The notes: generated by a model from the sequence alone, not told the origin. A stretch of DNA of 55,731 nucleotides from Pseudomonas sp. ZH-FAD (GCF_002803095.1 NZ_PGLR01000038.1:1-55731); one strand, 5' to 3'; positions 44,190 through 54,014 are shown, counted from the first letter of the stretch. Numbers and translations: made by a program.

Positions 44190-44950
44190 TACTGCTCTCT
44201 CAGAATCAGTGAAAAGGACGACAGAACGTTGTCAGCGCGGGAGTACCTATTGCGGTCCATCTGCGTTTCGCGTGCCACACCAATCCTGGTGCCTATTGCT
44301 GGATCGATGAACCGGGAAGTCGGCGTGGTGATCAGCAGCCGGCGAGCCTGGATGAACTCAATTTCCGAGTGCTGGAATGCTAGGCAGACAAGGCTCTCTC
44401 GCACTATCCGCCAAAGAGGGTTCGTCAGCGGCGTGTGCTGGAACTCCCCGCGCACGGGAAAGAAAATCAACTCATCACAGCCCTTGATCATCCCCTTGCT
44501 CGACTGCAAACAGTCTCCCGCGAGGATCATCACTTGCTCATGGCGTGCAACCTCGGAAATCAGCGCTGACAGGGCTTTCATGTATCCATCCTGGCTCTCG
44601 AAGTCATGGAGGTACTGGGAAAGCACTGATGCAACTGACTCGTCGAAATAGTTCACCAACTGCGCCAGCCGGTATCCCCAATCCTTACTCGGCCAGTCTT
44701 GAGTCCCCAAGGAGTCAGGTGCCAGAAGTACGGATTTGCCAGAGCGTTTGAGGCTTGCGGCCAGACACAGCGAAACGAGTGGATCATCGCCGACGACAAC
44801 CACATCGAAGGACGCCTTGCCGTAGAGGCTGTCGCCAAATGTGCCAGCGACTCGGGCCAGCAGCCTCAGAACCCCCATGTCCTTGGGTGCGGTTCTAACC
44901 GCGTCCAATACCTGGAAACGTTTGAGCTTGATCGTTTTCTTCAACGCCAT
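44189..44950 (-). CDS. Rossmann-fold nucleotide-binding protein, degenerate motif
   Basis: A 253-residue protein. Residues about 48-76 (FDVVVVGDDPLVSLCLAAS...KSVLLAP) look like the first strand-turn-helix-strand of an FAD- or NAD-binding Rossmann fold, but GxGxxG is replaced by GDDPLVS. A flavin-dependent dehydrogenase half or an inactive relative are both possible. The C-terminal part has LLITTPTSRFIDPAIGTRIGV. It overlaps the oxygenase gene by 10 bp at its 5' end. Role in the cluster unknown. Confidence 0.5.
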   Translation of the reverse strand: MALKKTIKLKRFQVLDAVRTAPKDMGVLRLLARVAGTFGDSLYGKASFDVVVVGDDPLVSLCLAASLKRSGKSVLLAPDSLGTQDWPSKDWGYRLAQLVNYFDESVASVLSQYLHDFESQDGYMKALSALISEVARHEQVMILAGDCLQSSKGMIKGCDELIFFPVRGEFQHTPLTNPLWRIVRESLVCLAFQHSEIEFIQARRLLITTPTSRFIDPAIGTRIGVARETQMDRNRYSRADNVLSSFSLILREQ

Positions 44951-45582
44951 TCTCGACCGTACTTCTCTTTAACCCGTGTGCGCATCACGTTCTCCCGATA
45001 ACCAAACTGGCCGACCATCGTGTAGCGGGTCTTTTCGCTGGCGATTTCAGTCACGCGATGTACCCAACGGGGGTTCGTATTGATGGCCCACACCAGCGTC
45101 CCGTGGTTCGGAGAGACAGACGCCTTGATGGAGACAGACTCTGGATCAACCAGAAAGCCATGCTCATCAATATCTCCCTCACCCAACTGCAACATCCCAC
45201 CATCCTCGGGATGCCATACGTCTTCACTGAGGTACAGAAGACAGATCAGGTGCATCGGGTCGTAGCTGTCGTGATGCCAAACCATCGAGTCACCCTTCTT
45301 GCCGCGTTGCAGCATGCAATTGGTTCGCGACCAATCGCCCATGTGTGACCGCAGATGCTGTGTCGCCTCACTGAGGCCCAGTTGCTCCATGAACGACAGG
45401 TATACGGGTGGGATATTGTGGTTCTGGGAGGGGTTGTCTACTTCCCATGCCGCAATGTCTGGACTCCCCGGCCTATCCTCCACGAACGTGTCTGCTTTGA
45501 TTTCTGCCAGCAGCCTGTCCGCAGTGACCCGATCAATCGAGGATACGAAAAACCCATCCCTGAACAACTGATTCAGATGCAC
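44941..45582 (-). CDS. 2-oxoglutarate/Fe(II)-dependent oxygenase
   Basis: A 213-residue oxygenase resembling prolyl-4-hydroxylase-type 2OG enzymes. The metal triad is visible: H103-x-D105 in MVWHHDSYDP and H175 in NPRWVHRVTEI, with R186 (KTRYTMVGQFGY) positioned to bind 2-oxoglutarate. Such enzymes hydroxylate amino-acid side chains in peptides and proteins. Start is GTG at 45582 directly after the upstream stop, with GGGGGTGA inside the previous gene's end. It likely acts on the same substrate as the radical SAM enzymes. Confidence 0.85.
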   Translation of the reverse strand: MHLNQLFRDGFFVSSIDRVTADRLLAEIKADTFVEDRPGSPDIAAWEVDNPSQNHNIPPVYLSFMEQLGLSEATQHLRSHMGDWSRTNCMLQRGKKGDSMVWHHDSYDPMHLICLLYLSEDVWHPEDGGMLQLGEGDIDEHGFLVDPESVSIKASVSPNHGTLVWAINTNPRWVHRVTEIASEKTRYTMVGQFGYRENVMRTRVKEKYGREWR

Positions 45583-46776
45583 TTACTCACCCCCACTGAA
45601 ATGCTGATCTACTGCCCTGGATAACCCTTCAAGCCTCGCGTTCTCATGCCGCGTTGCAAGTCGGTGCAGCCAGTCGTGAATGTGGCTCAAACCGTGCGTA
45701 GCGACGGCCTCGTCTATGCGCGCATAGAGAGCCTTCCAAGTTGCGCAGTGGTATGACTTGCCGTGTACGCCATGCCCTTGGGCGATTGACTCGTACATGC
45801 AGCCCCCCTGACATGAGGCTAGGTATGGGCATTCCCGACAGGAACCCGGCAGGTTGCCCGCTCGACTTGAGTACATGGCGAGCGCATCGGCGTACCACTC
45901 CCTGCGCACCCCATTCCCAATCGGGGCAAAACCCGCATCTGCCATTTCCAGGCACACGTAAAGGTCGCCGTTTGGCTCGATGTTCACGCTCTTGCGTGTG
46001 CAGTCCTGTTGAAAGGCGCATGCCGTTGACTGAACTCGCCCCATTCCACCCAGCTCGTCAATGCGGGCCTCACACATTTGAAAGAAGGGCTCAGCGATCA
46101 CCGGCAAGCGAAGAAACCACTCATCGAACAGCTCGGTCATCACGTCACGAAACTGCTCTGCGGAGCTTGTTTGGACCGCCTCGATTCCGCCCTTAAAGAT
46201 CGGGCGGAAAGTGATTGCCCGATTGGAGCGAGCGGCTTCCCGAAGATGCTTAATCGCGTCCGCACCCGAGTCCGGCTCAACAACGTAAATCGCACCGGGC
46301 GTGCTGCGCTTACTGCGAAGATATTGATCCGCCGACTTCCAGATCAGACGGTACTTCTCAGCATCGCCTTTCACTGTCCTAGCATCCGTGGTGAGGTCAA
46401 TGCTCGTCCCTAGGCGACCCTCGAACAGATCGTAAAGGCGTGCAGCCTTCTGCTCGGAGACGATCAGGTTGCTCTGCGCACCAACAACACAACCGATTCC
46501 GCGCTCTGCGCATATCCGCTTGACCATACGTATGTGCTCATACAGCTCGGCCCTCGGCACCATCGCAATTTCCCCGCCGAGGAATTGAGCTGTGACATGG
46601 GTGAACGCAACCCCTAAAACCCCAGGCCCTGAATCGAGGATGAATGTAAGCGAACGCTCCAATGCGTCAGGAGTGAGGCGCGCATCTGGAGAAGCCTGCC
46701 AGCTACTGCAATAGGTGCAGTCAGCGTTGCAGTGCTTGGTCAGCCGTATATGCAGCGTCAAAGGATTAGCTTGCAT
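45583..46776 (-). CDS. Radical SAM/SPASM protein D
   Basis: A 397-residue radical SAM enzyme. The start MQANPLTLHIRLTKHC at 46776 overlaps the end of the upstream gene; the longer frame from 46860 would lie within that gene. Cluster ligands are C16-x3-C20-x2-C23 (KHCNADCTYC), SAM motif QFLGGEIAMV, then a SPASM region with TACAFQQDCTRKSVNIEPNG, GDLYVCLE and SCRECPYLASCQGGCMYE. This resembles peptide- and sulfatase-maturing enzymes. Substrate unknown. Confidence 0.88.
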   Translation of the reverse strand: MQANPLTLHIRLTKHCNADCTYCSSWQASPDARLTPDALERSLTFILDSGPGVLGVAFTHVTAQFLGGEIAMVPRAELYEHIRMVKRICAERGIGCVVGAQSNLIVSEQKAARLYDLFEGRLGTSIDLTTDARTVKGDAEKYRLIWKSADQYLRSKRSTPGAIYVVEPDSGADAIKHLREAARSNRAITFRPIFKGGIEAVQTSSAEQFRDVMTELFDEWFLRLPVIAEPFFQMCEARIDELGGMGRVQSTACAFQQDCTRKSVNIEPNGDLYVCLEMADAGFAPIGNGVRREWYADALAMYSSRAGNLPGSCRECPYLASCQGGCMYESIAQGHGVHGKSYHCATWKALYARIDEAVATHGLSHIHDWLHRLATRHENARLEGLSRAVDQHFSGGE

Positions 46777-48427
46777 CTGCGACCACCCGGCTCTGCTCCC
46801 ACTCGTAGACTCGGTATGCGAACTCGAAAAGCTCGTCATGCCTCCCAAGGGCGCTATCAAACGGACTCCCCCTCCCCTCCCTGATGCTATTGAGCGCGTC
46901 GATGAACAGTTGCGAGAGCGGCCAGTGATGGCGGTACAGCAGCTCGTCTGCTACGCCCTGACCAGGGAATGCAAGGAAGTGGTAGTTGCGGTACACGATG
47001 TGCCGGAAAAGTTCCTCACCGCCCTCGTCTGCTGCCCTGGCCAACCAGCCGGCATCGAGCATGACTTGCGAGCCAATCGCGTCGTAGAAGAACAGGCGCT
47101 CAGTCCAGCTCTTTCCGTGAAGATTGCCGGAGGCCATAACCACAAGCCGAGGCCTTGTGAGCTGTGCAAAGTAGCCCTCATAGTCACCAGCAAACGCATC
47201 CTCGACCAGCGGCACATCAGCGCCCCGCGCCACAGCAGACTCCAAACGGCGCAGCTCGCTAGCCCCACGGCGCTGGCGTCTCTCAATGAGAGCGAGATAC
47301 TGACTTCTATCGCTTTGGCTGACCCCGGCTCTCGATTTGGCGAACGCCCAAACACGCTTCAAGCCTGCGCAGTCACCATGACTGATCAGCTGGCTCATTT
47401 CTGGGCTTAGCTGCTTGTGCCAAGCCCAGCCTCCCGAGCACGCCACTGCAAACTCACAGGAGCGGCATTCCTCGTAGGGCATTCCGTGACGATGCCTCAG
47501 CTCTGGGGCATTGTTGAAGACTGTTTTGACCGCGAATGCGTCGTCAGCCACCGACAACGTATGCGTTGCAAAGACGCTCTCGTCGCCTGTGTAGCTCGAA
47601 TTGAAAGTGACTTCGCCGTTTGGCTCCACCTCAAGGTCGTAGGTGTCGTTACCAGGGTAGTGGTAGTGAGTCAGCGTTCGGCAGGCGGACTCCATTTCTA
47701 TGAGGGGGCTCAGCTCAACGTGGTCTGGGAGAAGCCCACGCAGCTCGATAATGAAGTCGGAGACTTGGCCGTAGGTGCAATTGCGGGCGAAGTAGGCCTT
47801 CCCTGACCCTGCCGGGTAGAGCATGTCGCAGGTAACGTCCGTGATGCCTTTCTGGATGAAGGTATCAACAATGAACTGAGGGCCTTGCTCGATTACAGCC
47901 CTGCTCATCGTAATGCACAGAGTCTTTCGCTTGATCTGTGTGATGGCTTCGAGAGTAGCCAAGTAGCGGGGTAGCAGCTTGAAGTCCTTCTTGAACCTGT
48001 TGGTATCTGGCTCCCATGGCACGAAAAGATCGAGCCCATGGCCGAAGCGCTCTCCCATCCGGTTCAGCAGGTCAATGTAGCCGTCATCCTTGAAGATCAG
48101 GTTGGTACACCATATCAACGCGGCCTCTGCATCGTAGAGAGAGTCCCATGAAGCCATCCGCTCCAGCGTCCAGGGTAGATTCCGCTCCCAGAACTCAAGC
48201 GGCATCATTGTTAGCTCGCCGCCCAACAGTTCGATGTTGATCTTGCTGACTTTACGGTCGGCATTGAACAGCTGCTCGATCCGGTCGAAAGTCTTGCGGT
48301 AAACGCTCTCGGCCATCATCGTCTTGTCGCCGAGAAGTTCGGGAGTGATGTAGCAATGCTCGCAGCGCAAATTACACAGACGGGTTGGCGCAATGCAGAC
48401 GTTGAGCATGTCCAGGGCGTTATGCAC
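46766..48427 (-). CDS. Radical SAM/SPASM protein C, with extended C-terminus
   Basis: A 553-residue radical SAM enzyme. Ligands C18-x3-C22-x2-C25 (TRLCNLRCEHC), SAM motif ELLGGELTMMPLEFW and SPASM-type ECRSCEFAVACSGGW ... HGDCAGLK. About 150 residues follow the SPASM part (GYFAQLTRPRLVVMASG, RLFFYDAIGSQVMLD, FRHIVYRNYHFLAF). A similar tail is found in proteins A and B. Start is GTG at 48427, 8 bp inside the upstream gene. The three long enzymes look like paralogues. Confidence 0.88.
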   Translation of the reverse strand: MHNALDMLNVCIAPTRLCNLRCEHCYITPELLGDKTMMAESVYRKTFDRIEQLFNADRKVSKINIELLGGELTMMPLEFWERNLPWTLERMASWDSLYDAEAALIWCTNLIFKDDGYIDLLNRMGERFGHGLDLFVPWEPDTNRFKKDFKLLPRYLATLEAITQIKRKTLCITMSRAVIEQGPQFIVDTFIQKGITDVTCDMLYPAGSGKAYFARNCTYGQVSDFIIELRGLLPDHVELSPLIEMESACRTLTHYHYPGNDTYDLEVEPNGEVTFNSSYTGDESVFATHTLSVADDAFAVKTVFNNAPELRHRHGMPYEECRSCEFAVACSGGWAWHKQLSPEMSQLISHGDCAGLKRVWAFAKSRAGVSQSDRSQYLALIERRQRRGASELRRLESAVARGADVPLVEDAFAGDYEGYFAQLTRPRLVVMASGNLHGKSWTERLFFYDAIGSQVMLDAGWLARAADEGGEELFRHIVYRNYHFLAFPGQGVADELLYRHHWPLSQLFIDALNSIREGRGSPFDSALGRHDELFEFAYRVYEWEQSRVVADAS

Positions 48428-51400
48428 GAAGCACCTCCCCGTCCTTGCTGACCCTTACCTTATCGCCGGGCTCCAAATCGCTTGGCAGCTTCGCACCCAA
48501 TACGACAGGCATCCCCATCGCAGCAGCATGCTGCATCAGGTGCGAGGTGATCGCACCGTTACGCGCAATCACAGCCTTGGCCTGCATCATCGGCTTCAAG
48601 TAGCTCATGCTGCACTGGTCCAGGAGCAGAATGCCGCCCGCAACACCACTATCAGGTGTAGTGATCACGCCCTCTAGCCCTGCCATGGGGATGCGCCAGC
48701 CGAACTCGGGGTTAGAGGCTCCAGTCAGCAGCGCCGGGATAGGCTGCGGCTCAGTGTTATATGCCGGCGCGAGAGGAAGCTGCTCCACAGCCCGCCAATC
48801 CCCAACCTGGGACTCAAGGGCATCCATTAGTTCCTGAGCCTTGCCGTCAAACGCCAGATCAGCAATTGCCTTTCGGATGGCGAACAGCCGCACCCCTATC
48901 AATACGCTCGCGGCATCTTTCACCCATACCAGCGGTGAGGTGGCTTCGATAACGTCAGACGGGAACTCGTCAGCTTTGTAGTCGCGCAGCTCAGCCAGCG
49001 CGCTAAAGCCGGCTAACGGGCAAACCGGGAAACCTGCCCATTCAGCGTCATTCCCTTCAACCAATAGGGCTCCGACCTGGGAGGAAGGAAGGATTCGAGG
49101 CTCACCATCCCAGTCTGACCGCAACCCAATTGCGAGCATGGTGCTGGCAATGCGATTTATACGCCCAAGGGTGTCTGCAACTTTCTTGATCGCCTGCACC
49201 ACTTCACCCAGATCAGCCCGACACCCCTCGGACAGGCACGATGCACGGCAATACAGATCAACCCACGCCACAAGGTGCTTAGGCTCAACCGTCTGAGGAT
49301 TGAAGCCTAATGCCCGAAGGTCTGATTTCAGGATTTTGCGTAGTTGCGAATCAGGCTCCGCGATACAGAAGCGCCGGTTGCCATATGCAATTACATGCCC
49401 CGGCGCCAGCGCGGCAACTACCGCTGCCGATAGTGGGTCGGCATGGGCCGAGCCAACTTCAACTGCATTCTTTCGTGCCAGCTGCAAAAGTCGATTTTCC
49501 GCGCATGCGCGGGATTTCGACTGATTGACCTGCAACAGGATGAGCCTCCCCCGCCTGAGCGCGAACTCAATCGAGAATGCACCGAGGCGGCTCAGCGCCA
49601 GCAGTGCCAGGGCCGGGCTCCGGGCAAGCCGGGGCGAGTTACGCACATCCCAGATGGGGAATTCGAAACGGTGTGGCGTGGCGGAGCCCGCCGTCACATC
49701 TTCGGCCTGCCCTATCTCACAGACGAGATATGGGGAGCGATCACCTGACTGGAACTGAATAACGCCGTACCAATCAGCCTCGACGTAACGCTGCACCAGC
49801 ACAAACCCACAAACCGAAGCCTGCGTGAAACCGGCAAAGACCCTCTCCGCCGCTATCTGAACCTCATCTGGGGAGGCGCAGACAACGGACTCGTACAGGC
49901 CCGCAGTAGCGCCGTGATCAAGCGCTTCTTGCGTCGTTGCAGAACGGACGATAAGCCTGCCCGTTCCTAGCTTGATGTCTCCTATACGATCAACGTCTTG
50001 TGGCGCAACTACGACACCTTTGGGCACTCGGAACCCAAGCTCTGCTGCGGCGTTCAGAAGTCCGGCCTTCGGAGGCATCCAGCTGGCATATTCAGACAAA
50101 GCTGCAATAGCAGGCCGCGACTGGCGCCGCCGCCAATACGCTACGCAGGCAAGACCAATTGCGTTCCCGGCCAGAAAGACGAAAGCCGCGCTCTCTAACC
50201 ACGGATAATCCCACTTCACCTGGAGCACGCATGCCTGGGTGGCGACCATGGAAAAGATCACAAACACACTTCGAGTCGGTGCGCGCTTGCTGAGAAGCAA
50301 TGCCGGCGCCGAGAGGATCAAGCCAAATAGGACTGCAAGCGCTTTCCCATGGCCAAGCAGCAGATTGCCCCCAAACGCCAAATACTCTCGGGCTGCATAT
50401 GCGATTTTCTCGGCCTCAGTGTTCAGTTCTTCGACTGTCAGATATGCACCCGAAAAGCTTCCCGCCTGAGTAAAGCGACCCAGCCAGTGCCCGCCATTCT
50501 TGGTCAGCAACTCCCCTGCAAGCAGAGAGTGGTATGCCGTTCGCCGGTCAAACGAAAGCCCTACGTAGGCGACACTTTTATCGAGGCCCTGGATGAACTC
50601 CGCTAAACGACCCTGCGCCACCTCTCTCATCGGCAAGTGGTGGTAGCGGTCCTTTAGATATTCCACACCCAGCGCCCATGGGCGCTCGCTGAAATCCAAA
50701 AACGCAACGTCTGATCGATGCAGGACATAGCGCTTCATGTCTTCAAGGCTGATCAGGCGTGTGTCGTTTGTGTAGGAGTCGAAGTAAGCCGGCTTTACAA
50801 GAATTTCATCGTCATCAGGCAGGACGTAAGAAACGTCGATTCCAGCGCCAGCAAGCAAGCTGACAATGATCGGAGTGGCACCTGTGTCATTCGTCTCGAA
50901 ACCGGCCACAAAGACGGGCCTACCCGCTATGGATTCGATAAGGCTTCCGTAGTTGGCCACGAAGTCGGCCAGGGTCAGCGTCTGATGCCCGAACATCCAT
51001 CCGTCAGTAACGAACTCGCGATCAGTAGTGACCCCCAGAATGAACGCAGCTGGATGCGTGTCGATCCATTCCCTGTAGTGCTCGACGGCAACCGGAGTGC
51101 CTGAAAGAACGTCGCCCTCATCGATGCGCTTCCATCCAAGCTGTGAAAGGGCTGCCGTGCCTCCCTGTAGGAAGCCGAGGTTCAAGCCGAAGTTTCGATG
51201 AGCTGCTTCTGCAACTGAACCCGCGATACCACCGTACTCATCAACAAGGACAACACGCCCGCCACGCTGCTCGACAGCATCAACAAGCACATCTTTGTCG
51301 CGCCAGAGGTCATCGATGGACACCTGACCAGCATCAGTAAAGAGGCTTGCGTAGGTGCTGAGCTTGAGCGCTTTGAAATGGCCAGCTTGAAGCCCCTCCA

Positions 51401-51767
51401 TGAACTCGGCTGTGGTCACAGCCTGCGATGACCGAGCTTGTGCGGCGGCATCAAGAAATGGGAAAGGGATCGGATGACTGAGAAATGACGTGTCGGCACT
51501 TGTGAAAAGCGCCGCCTTCGATGCTTGCTCAGCGCCGTAATCGCGCATCAACACAACGCAAAACACCACTGCAATTGCCGTGGCCATAAGGTGTAGAGGA
51601 CCAGCCCCCACCTTCCGTGCGATGACAACGGCGCCGACGAGAAGCGCAGCTGGCAGCGCCAGCGCCCCTAGCAAGCCAGCGCCAATCGCGCTAACTGCTA
51701 TGGGGAATGAGAATGCCAAGCTCGGGGCCAGCAATAGGCACAGGCCAGCTACAAGTTGCTTGATCAT
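48420..51767 (-). CDS. Membrane protein fused to PEP-synthase-like ATP-grasp and phosphohistidine domain
   Basis: A 1115-residue fusion. Residues 1-76 hold about three membrane segments. Residues about 80-470 form a large soluble part with weak rhodanese-like features and no active-site Cys (VVLVDEYGGIAGS, FLQGGTAALSQLGW). Three more membrane segments lie at about 475-545. From about 565 the sequence follows the ATP-grasp domain of PEP synthases: LIVRSATTQEALDHGATAGLYES, VLVQRYVEADWYGVI and FSIEFALRRGRLILLQV. The last 50 residues match the swivelling phosphohistidine domain (ARNGAITSHLMQHAAAMGMP, His near 1076). The pyruvate/PEP-binding barrel is missing, so phospho-transfer to another substrate, as in rifampin phosphotransferase, is possible. 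Overlaps the upstream gene as ATGA. Confidence 0.82.
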   Translation of the reverse strand: MIKQLVAGLCLLLAPSLAFSFPIAVSAIGAGLLGALALPAALLVGAVVIARKVGAGPLHLMATAIAVVFCVVLMRDYGAEQASKAALFTSADTSFLSHPIPFPFLDAAAQARSSQAVTTAEFMEGLQAGHFKALKLSTYASLFTDAGQVSIDDLWRDKDVLVDAVEQRGGRVVLVDEYGGIAGSVAEAAHRNFGLNLGFLQGGTAALSQLGWKRIDEGDVLSGTPVAVEHYREWIDTHPAAFILGVTTDREFVTDGWMFGHQTLTLADFVANYGSLIESIAGRPVFVAGFETNDTGATPIIVSLLAGAGIDVSYVLPDDDEILVKPAYFDSYTNDTRLISLEDMKRYVLHRSDVAFLDFSERPWALGVEYLKDRYHHLPMREVAQGRLAEFIQGLDKSVAYVGLSFDRRTAYHSLLAGELLTKNGGHWLGRFTQAGSFSGAYLTVEELNTEAEKIAYAAREYLAFGGNLLLGHGKALAVLFGLILSAPALLLSKRAPTRSVFVIFSMVATQACVLQVKWDYPWLESAAFVFLAGNAIGLACVAYWRRRQSRPAIAALSEYASWMPPKAGLLNAAAELGFRVPKGVVVAPQDVDRIGDIKLGTGRLIVRSATTQEALDHGATAGLYESVVCASPDEVQIAAERVFAGFTQASVCGFVLVQRYVEADWYGVIQFQSGDRSPYLVCEIGQAEDVTAGSATPHRFEFPIWDVRNSPRLARSPALALLALSRLGAFSIEFALRRGRLILLQVNQSKSRACAENRLLQLARKNAVEVGSAHADPLSAAVVAALAPGHVIAYGNRRFCIAEPDSQLRKILKSDLRALGFNPQTVEPKHLVAWVDLYCRASCLSEGCRADLGEVVQAIKKVADTLGRINRIASTMLAIGLRSDWDGEPRILPSSQVGALLVEGNDAEWAGFPVCPLAGFSALAELRDYKADEFPSDVIEATSPLVWVKDAASVLIGVRLFAIRKAIADLAFDGKAQELMDALESQVGDWRAVEQLPLAPAYNTEPQPIPALLTGASNPEFGWRIPMAGLEGVITTPDSGVAGGILLLDQCSMSYLKPMMQAKAVIARNGAITSHLMQHAAAMGMPVVLGAKLPSDLEPGDKVRVSKDGEVLRA

Positions 51768-53563
51768 TTGGAGCCCTGGAGGATGCGCGTCACCCTGTAG
51801 GCACTTGCCTTGATGCGCTGCATGTAGTCATAGGAGGCGGGTGTCAGCCGCACATCAGCTGTCGGAACGATAACGGCGTGGTCGGCTAGTCTCTCGGCGA
51901 ACCGCAGCATCCAGATCAAAAGGTCCTCGTACTTGAAAGAAATCTCCAAGCCGGACTGACCGTGCCGTGCATAGCCTTCGCGTAATTCAATGGGCGCCAT
52001 CGCCCACTGCTGAACAACACCGAGTGCATCCCTGAGATAGCCAACCAAGGAATGCCCAGGTTGACTCGATGCGAAGCGGGCCACCTCGTCTAGCTCCACC
52101 TCGACAGTGTGATAGTTGCCTGCAATGGAGTGCGCGATGATGGATGCCGCATCGGTGAAGGAAGCAACTCCACCGGCAAAACTTACGGCAATCCCCAGTC
52201 GGTCGTAGAACCAAAGCCGCTGCCTCGGCGACAACCCAAACAGCAACCCGTCGAAGACCTCAACTTTCGGCTTGGCCTTCACCGCCTCAAAGAAACCCTC
52301 GTAGTCGTCCGAGTAGTCGGCCTCGCGCATACGATCACAGGTAGTCGCCGCTCGAACCTGACGCTTCGCTTTCCGAGCCCTTCTTTCGTCGCCGTAGCGA
52401 GTCACCCCGATAGGGTCAAAGCTGGATTTAGCTTCTCGCTCCCAAAGCTCGTAGAAGCCCGGACAGGAAAAGCCTTGGCCGGAGGGTTCCATGTATTTGC
52501 GAACGACCTGCGGCTCCATTCCTTTGTGCGGATACCAACCAGAGTTGCAAGCCTGGAGGTATTTGCAGTCCCGACAGAAGTCATGTTCATAGCTGAGCTT
52601 GTTGTCCAGCTCTGTATTGTTGCCCCAGACGATTTTGAGAGCGGCATTCGCGTCCGTTGCATGGAGCCCTACCACGGGCCTAACTGCTTCGGTGCCGGTT
52701 TGGTTCGGGTTGAGAGAAAGATACCCGCGCTGATCCCAGTGATACTCGTAGGCATCGTTCAGCGTATTCTGCGACCGGGAAAGCGTCCGTAGAGACTTCT
52801 TCATGTCATCCAGGTGATCGACCGTCAGGCCATAAGGCTTTCCGAGGTCGGTCAGATCGGCGATGAATTTCGCCACATCGGAGTACAGAGGCTGATGCTG
52901 CTCGAAGTATGCTTTCCCTGACCCCCACGGGAAGATCATGTCGCAGGTCACGTCTGTGATCCCACGCCTTACGAATGTGTCGATGATGTACTGGGGGCCT
53001 AGGTCGATAACCCCCTGCCCCATGATCAACACCAAGTTCAGCATGTTGCAGTCGCCTAGTGCTTCGATGCGCTGCAAGAACTTGGGGAAAATGGCCATGT
53101 TCCGCCCGAAGCGCCCGCTCTCTGGCCCCTCAAAGCTGATCGCAATATCCATGGCTGGATGGTGCCGATGCGCTCGCAGCAGATCGAGGTAGCGCTCGTC
53201 GCGCCACATCAGGTTGCTACAGAACGTGAACTCAGTTTGGATGCCTGCGGCGTTCAGCTCGCTGATCTTGTCGAGCGTCCAAGGCAGGTTCCTTTCCCAG
53301 AACTCGAAAGGCATCAAGGTGGCCTCGCCACCGAGCACGTCGAGGTGCAGGTAGGACACGGACTCGTCCAAGTGGAAGGACTCAATGATCACCTCCACGC
53401 AACGCCGGTATGTGGCCTCATCGACGTACTCTTTCACCCGAAGCAGCTCGGGCTGGATGTAGCAATGCCTGCACGACATGTTGCAGTTCAGGTTCGTCGA
53501 GATAGTGGTACTCATCATCTCAATCGAACGGTTGCGGGGCAGGCTGTATGGCATGATCTTCAT
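51764..53563 (-). CDS. Radical SAM/SPASM protein B, first gene of the operon
   Basis: A 599-residue radical SAM enzyme. Ligands C27-x3-C31-x2-C34 (LNCNMSCRHC), SAM motif DVLGGEATLMPFEFW, SPASM part FCRDCKYLQACNSGW ... FSCPGFYEL, and the extended tail shared with protein C (YEGFFEAVKAKPKVEVFDG, RLWFYDRLGIAVSF). Start MKIMPYSLPRN at 53563; ATGs a few codons later are alternatives. It heads the leftward operon ending at the ATPase gene. Confidence 0.88.
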   Translation of the reverse strand: MKIMPYSLPRNRSIEMMSTTISTNLNCNMSCRHCYIQPELLRVKEYVDEATYRRCVEVIIESFHLDESVSYLHLDVLGGEATLMPFEFWERNLPWTLDKISELNAAGIQTEFTFCSNLMWRDERYLDLLRAHRHHPAMDIAISFEGPESGRFGRNMAIFPKFLQRIEALGDCNMLNLVLIMGQGVIDLGPQYIIDTFVRRGITDVTCDMIFPWGSGKAYFEQHQPLYSDVAKFIADLTDLGKPYGLTVDHLDDMKKSLRTLSRSQNTLNDAYEYHWDQRGYLSLNPNQTGTEAVRPVVGLHATDANAALKIVWGNNTELDNKLSYEHDFCRDCKYLQACNSGWYPHKGMEPQVVRKYMEPSGQGFSCPGFYELWEREAKSSFDPIGVTRYGDERRARKAKRQVRAATTCDRMREADYSDDYEGFFEAVKAKPKVEVFDGLLFGLSPRQRLWFYDRLGIAVSFAGGVASFTDAASIIAHSIAGNYHTVEVELDEVARFASSQPGHSLVGYLRDALGVVQQWAMAPIELREGYARHGQSGLEISFKYEDLLIWMLRFAERLADHAVIVPTADVRLTPASYDYMQRIKASAYRVTRILQGSK

Positions 53564-53759
53564 ACCTACATAATGCGAGCCCAAAGGGACCTCTTGCGCA
53601 TGTCTACGAGCACAGGCGCCCCGAAAATCTGCCTGCAAGGTAAGCGCCAGACATTTCCCCCGCTGCTGCCCCCTTACCTTTCACTCTGGTGTTACAGTCA
53701 AAAGCGAGCTAGACAATCTATTCCCACTGAAATCAGATTTTTCGACTGGAGACAGAGCA
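53564..53759. promoter_or_regulatory. Divergent promoter region of the radical SAM operon
   Basis: This 196-bp gap lies between the first operon gene and a rightward small gene. An inverted repeat AAGGTAAG (53637-53644)/CTTACCTT (53673-53680) is centred in it, and on the minus strand a TTGACT lies near 53700. A repressor or activator site is likely; no individual promoter can be confirmed. Confidence 0.45.
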
Positions 53760-54014
53760 GTGCAGATGCAATTCATGGGGGAGCGCGAGCCGGGCTGGGA
53801 AGAAAAGCTGAAAGCCGAGAAACGAGCCCACAATAGCCGCAGGCTGTTCCGATGGCTGGCAGGCATGACTTTCGCCGCTTCGCTTGTAGCGTTATTGCTA
53901 GGATCAGCGCTGCCGGCGACGATTCTTGGCGGGCTTGCAGTCGCGCTCGTAGCTTTAGCAGCTGCCCCCTTGAGCCCCGCAGATGTTTACAGTGCCCTAC
54001 TCCGCCGAGGTTGA
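53760..54014 (+). CDS. Small two-segment membrane protein
   Basis: An 84-residue protein with a charged N-terminus (GEREPGWEEKLKAEKR) and two hydrophobic segments (FRWLAGMTFAASLVALLLG, ILGGLAVALVALAAAPL), probably a hairpin in the membrane. The start is GTG at 53760 with ACTGGAGAC upstream, or an ATG at 53766. It is divergent from the main operon and convergent with the truncated enzyme A gene. No family recognised; it could serve the cluster as an accessory or substrate. Confidence 0.6.
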   Translation: MQMQFMGEREPGWEEKLKAEKRAHNSRRLFRWLAGMTFAASLVALLLGSALPATILGGLAVALVALAAAPLSPADVYSALLRRG

